DNA of 64,000 bases from Prochlorococcus sp. AG-402-A21 (GTDB taxonomy: Bacteria; Cyanobacteriota; Cyanobacteriia; PCC-6307; Cyanobiaceae): positions 1 to 64,000 of the forward strand of contig QCHI01000007.1 of the NCBI GenBank assembly GCA_003279655.1. Direction: 5' to 3'. Numbering within the stretch: the first letter of the stretch is position 1; the number at the start of each line of letters is the position of its first letter. The notes beneath the pieces were generated by a model. It saw only the letters and a list, made by a program, of their open reading frames with translations, was not told the DNA's origin and ran no database searches. A program made the position numbers and the translations under genes. This document shows, one piece after another, positions 62,370 to 64,000 of the stretch.

Positions 62370-63638
62370 TTACTTCTCAGGTTCAGCAATTAACGTAAAT
62401 GAATTTTCTGGATTAAATAATGGAATAATTAATTCATTTAACCGTGAAGTTGTCCAATATGAAATGTCATCTATTGACTTGAATATTTCTTGATGTCGAC
62501 CCCAAAGAGCTTGACTTCCTAATGTTGAGGCAATTTGATTACTCAATTCTAAACCATAATAAATATTATTTATAACTAATTTTTTCGCTCGTTCTAAATC
62601 TTTACTTTTAACTAAACCTCTGCTTAATTCTTTAAGAATTTTATTGATTTCAATTTCGGCAAATTGGAGATTTTCTTCTGGGCAACTGACATCTAAAAGA
62701 ATTAGTCCACCCTCTTCAAGAATTTGTAAATCTATATCTATTGATTCAATAATACGTTTTTCTTCTCTTAATTCTTTAACAATAAGACTATTTTTACCTT
62801 CGCATAAAATTGTGGCAATTATTTCTGCTCCTAAAATTATCATCTGCTCTTTTGCAGGAGGCAGCTTCCAGGCTTTCAATATTCTTCCTCCCTCAAGCCT
62901 TGGGATAATTTCTTTTTTATATCCTTTATTAAAAGTTGTCTCGTTAGTTATAACTTTCTCCTTGGGGATTTTTTTTAATTCCTTAAGTTTACTATTATTA
63001 ATTATTGAATAAATTTCTTTAGGTAAATCTCCTGCTATACATAGTGTACAGTTCTTACCTACATAATGTTTTTTGTGGAATAACTTCATTTGTTTTGGAT
63101 GTATACTTCTAACAGTTTTGTTATCGCCCAGTATTGGTTTCGAATATCTATGAGGTGTTAAACATTCCTTTAATAATTTCATATAAATTATTTCATCTGG
63201 CTGCTCAATATTTTGTGCGATTTCCTCTAAAACTACTTCTTTTTCCATTTTAAAAGCATTTTGTTCAATTTCAGGAAATAATAATAATTCTAATATTAAT
63301 TTTAGTCCTTCTTCAATTTTTTCAGGGGGTATTAGAACGTGATAGTGAACATCGTCTAACCCAGTTGCTGCATTACTACTACCACCAAGAGATTCAATTT
63401 TTAAATCGAATTCACCTTCTTTAAGGTTCTTGCTCCCTTTAAATATCATATGCTCTAAGAAGTGTGCCATCCCTTCTTCATCTTTCATTTCATAAAGACT
63501 TCCTCCTTTGCACCAAAAGTCAATACAAGTCAACGTTGATTGTTCTATGTCAGCTACAACGCATGTAGCACCATTAGGTAATGACCAATGATTTACTTTC
63601 ATTCTAAATATCCTAAACCACGTTAAATCTTTATGCAT
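62370..63638 (-). CDS. M16 zinc peptidase, catalytic subunit
   Basis: 422 aa from ATG 63638; ATG 63602 (MKVNHWSLPNGATCVVADIE) is equally plausible. The inverted zinc motif is HFLEH (residues 59-63) with downstream EVVLEEIAQ as third ligand. It has the insulinase-family fold of processing peptidases. Together with the next gene it forms an active/inactive pair like mitochondrial processing peptidase. Cytoplasmic; targets unknown. Confidence 0.92.
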   Translation of the reverse strand: MHKDLTWFRIFRMKVNHWSLPNGATCVVADIEQSTLTCIDFWCKGGSLYEMKDEEGMAHFLEHMIFKGSKNLKEGEFDLKIESLGGSSNAATGLDDVHYHVLIPPEKIEEGLKLILELLLFPEIEQNAFKMEKEVVLEEIAQNIEQPDEIIYMKLLKECLTPHRYSKPILGDNKTVRSIHPKQMKLFHKKHYVGKNCTLCIAGDLPKEIYSIINNSKLKELKKIPKEKVITNETTFNKGYKKEIIPRLEGGRILKAWKLPPAKEQMIILGAEIIATILCEGKNSLIVKELREEKRIIESIDIDLQILEEGGLILLDVSCPEENLQFAEIEINKILKELSRGLVKSKDLERAKKLVINNIYYGLELSNQIASTLGSQALWGRHQEIFKSIDDISYWTTSRLNELIIPLFNPENSFTLIAEPEK

Positions 63639-63921
63639 AAATTAATATATGCGTAAAGATTAATTTCATATTTATATGTTTTTTATATTCATATTCTATT
63701 TCATATTTAAATTTTCCATATTTACTTGCCTTATTCTCAGTGTTTTATTTTTTCTAAATTCAATCTTTGAATCCTTTGTCCTTATTAACTTGTCTTTACA
63801 TAAAAGATTTCTTATTTAGTTCATTTTAGCCTTAATTATAATATAATATTGTGTAAGCATAATTATAAATAAACAGTTTCTGTGAATCTTAGCCAAACCC
63901 TTTTAGCTTGAGTTCTTAGTT
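63639..63921. other. AT-rich intergenic region
   Basis: No intact ORF or RNA gene is seen. Divergent promoters for the M16 genes and the partial gene at the right edge should lie here. Confidence 0.5.
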
Positions 63922-64000
63922 TTGAAGTCAGTTTTTTGCACTCAAAGTAAATTGAACCCTCTTTTACTTGAGGCTTTCGAACTTATCAAGAATAGAATCA
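63922..64000 (+). CDS. Start of an unidentified gene running off the right edge
   Basis: The frame is open from a stop at 63904 to the end; TTG 63922 or TTG 63952 could start it. The second reads LNPLLLEAFELIKNRI, helical, like the beginning of ferredoxin-dependent bilin reductases such as PcyA, but 16 residues are far too few to decide. Confidence 0.35.
   Translation, partial: MKSVFCTQSKLNPLLLEAFELIKNRI

Overview
The window reads as a chromosomal segment of a marine picocyanobacterium, almost certainly Prochlorococcus. It is visibly AT-rich and densely packed. It carries photosynthesis and carbon/nitrogen genes (psb28, gun4, a CP12-like peptide, type I glnA, a SipA/DUF3148 protein), a B12-dependent ribonucleotide reductase, a 6S RNA directly after purK, and several small families typical of the group (DUF2811, DUF3531, DUF1651, DUF1824). 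The ecotype or strain cannot be fixed from the sequence alone; many short species-specific ORFs fit a low-light strain.

Layout. 0-4.8 kb: end of a DUF2811 gene, a GMC oxidoreductase, a secreted pentapeptide-repeat protein and an ArnT/PMT-like membrane glycosyltransferase with a TPR-like tail. 4.8-8.6 kb: an accessory spot around a complete tRNA-Ser(UGA), with two broken tRNA-Ser pieces on either side, small ORFs, a CP12-like peptide, and a candidate glutamine-II (downstream-peptide) riboswitch in front of a 54-aa basic peptide. 8.7-33.8 kb: mostly core genes (nrdJ, prfC, hslO, an ECF-like ATPase, rsmE, a DUF92 protein, an aspC-phnD-phnC-phnE-SGNH hydrolase cluster, a family-4-type UDG, ispG, a Ctp protease, nadA, a metallophosphoesterase, a MidA-like methyltransferase, aroB, purK). 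33.8-34.0 kb: 6S RNA. 34-47.9 kb: an island of mostly short unknown proteins and gene remnants, interspersed with DUF1824, DUF1651, a nucleoside 2-deoxyribosyltransferase-like protein, a divergent MTHFR-like barrel, an RHH protein, a HI0933-type flavoprotein and DoxX. 48-64 kb: core genes again (AI-2E-type permease, psb28, mnmH, gun4, anti-sigma kinase, glnA, alanine-glyoxylate aminotransferase, tadA, a PLP decarboxylase, a DUF697 GTPase, lspA, bioY, sipA-like and an M16 peptidase pair).

How genes may work together. The riboswitch-controlled peptide and glnA sit 47 kb apart but may belong to one nitrogen circuit: in other cyanobacteria this riboswitch class controls glutamine synthetase inactivating factors. 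phnDCE encodes a complete phosphonate/phosphite importer tightly linked to an aminotransferase and an SGNH hydrolase, with no C-P lyase in view. BioY and the ECF-like ATPase could be parts of one vitamin transporter. The two M16 genes form a catalytic/non-catalytic pair.

Most notable observations: the tRNA-Ser fragments as a scar of integration; the riboswitch-peptide pair; a metallophosphoesterase whose metal-binding Asp lies upstream of every canonical start codon; a family-4-like UDG lacking three of the four expected Fe-S cysteines; a 48-aa twin CX3C protein; hendecad repeats; and several paralogous small-protein pairs. No CRISPR array, insertion sequence, rRNA or phage structural gene was seen.
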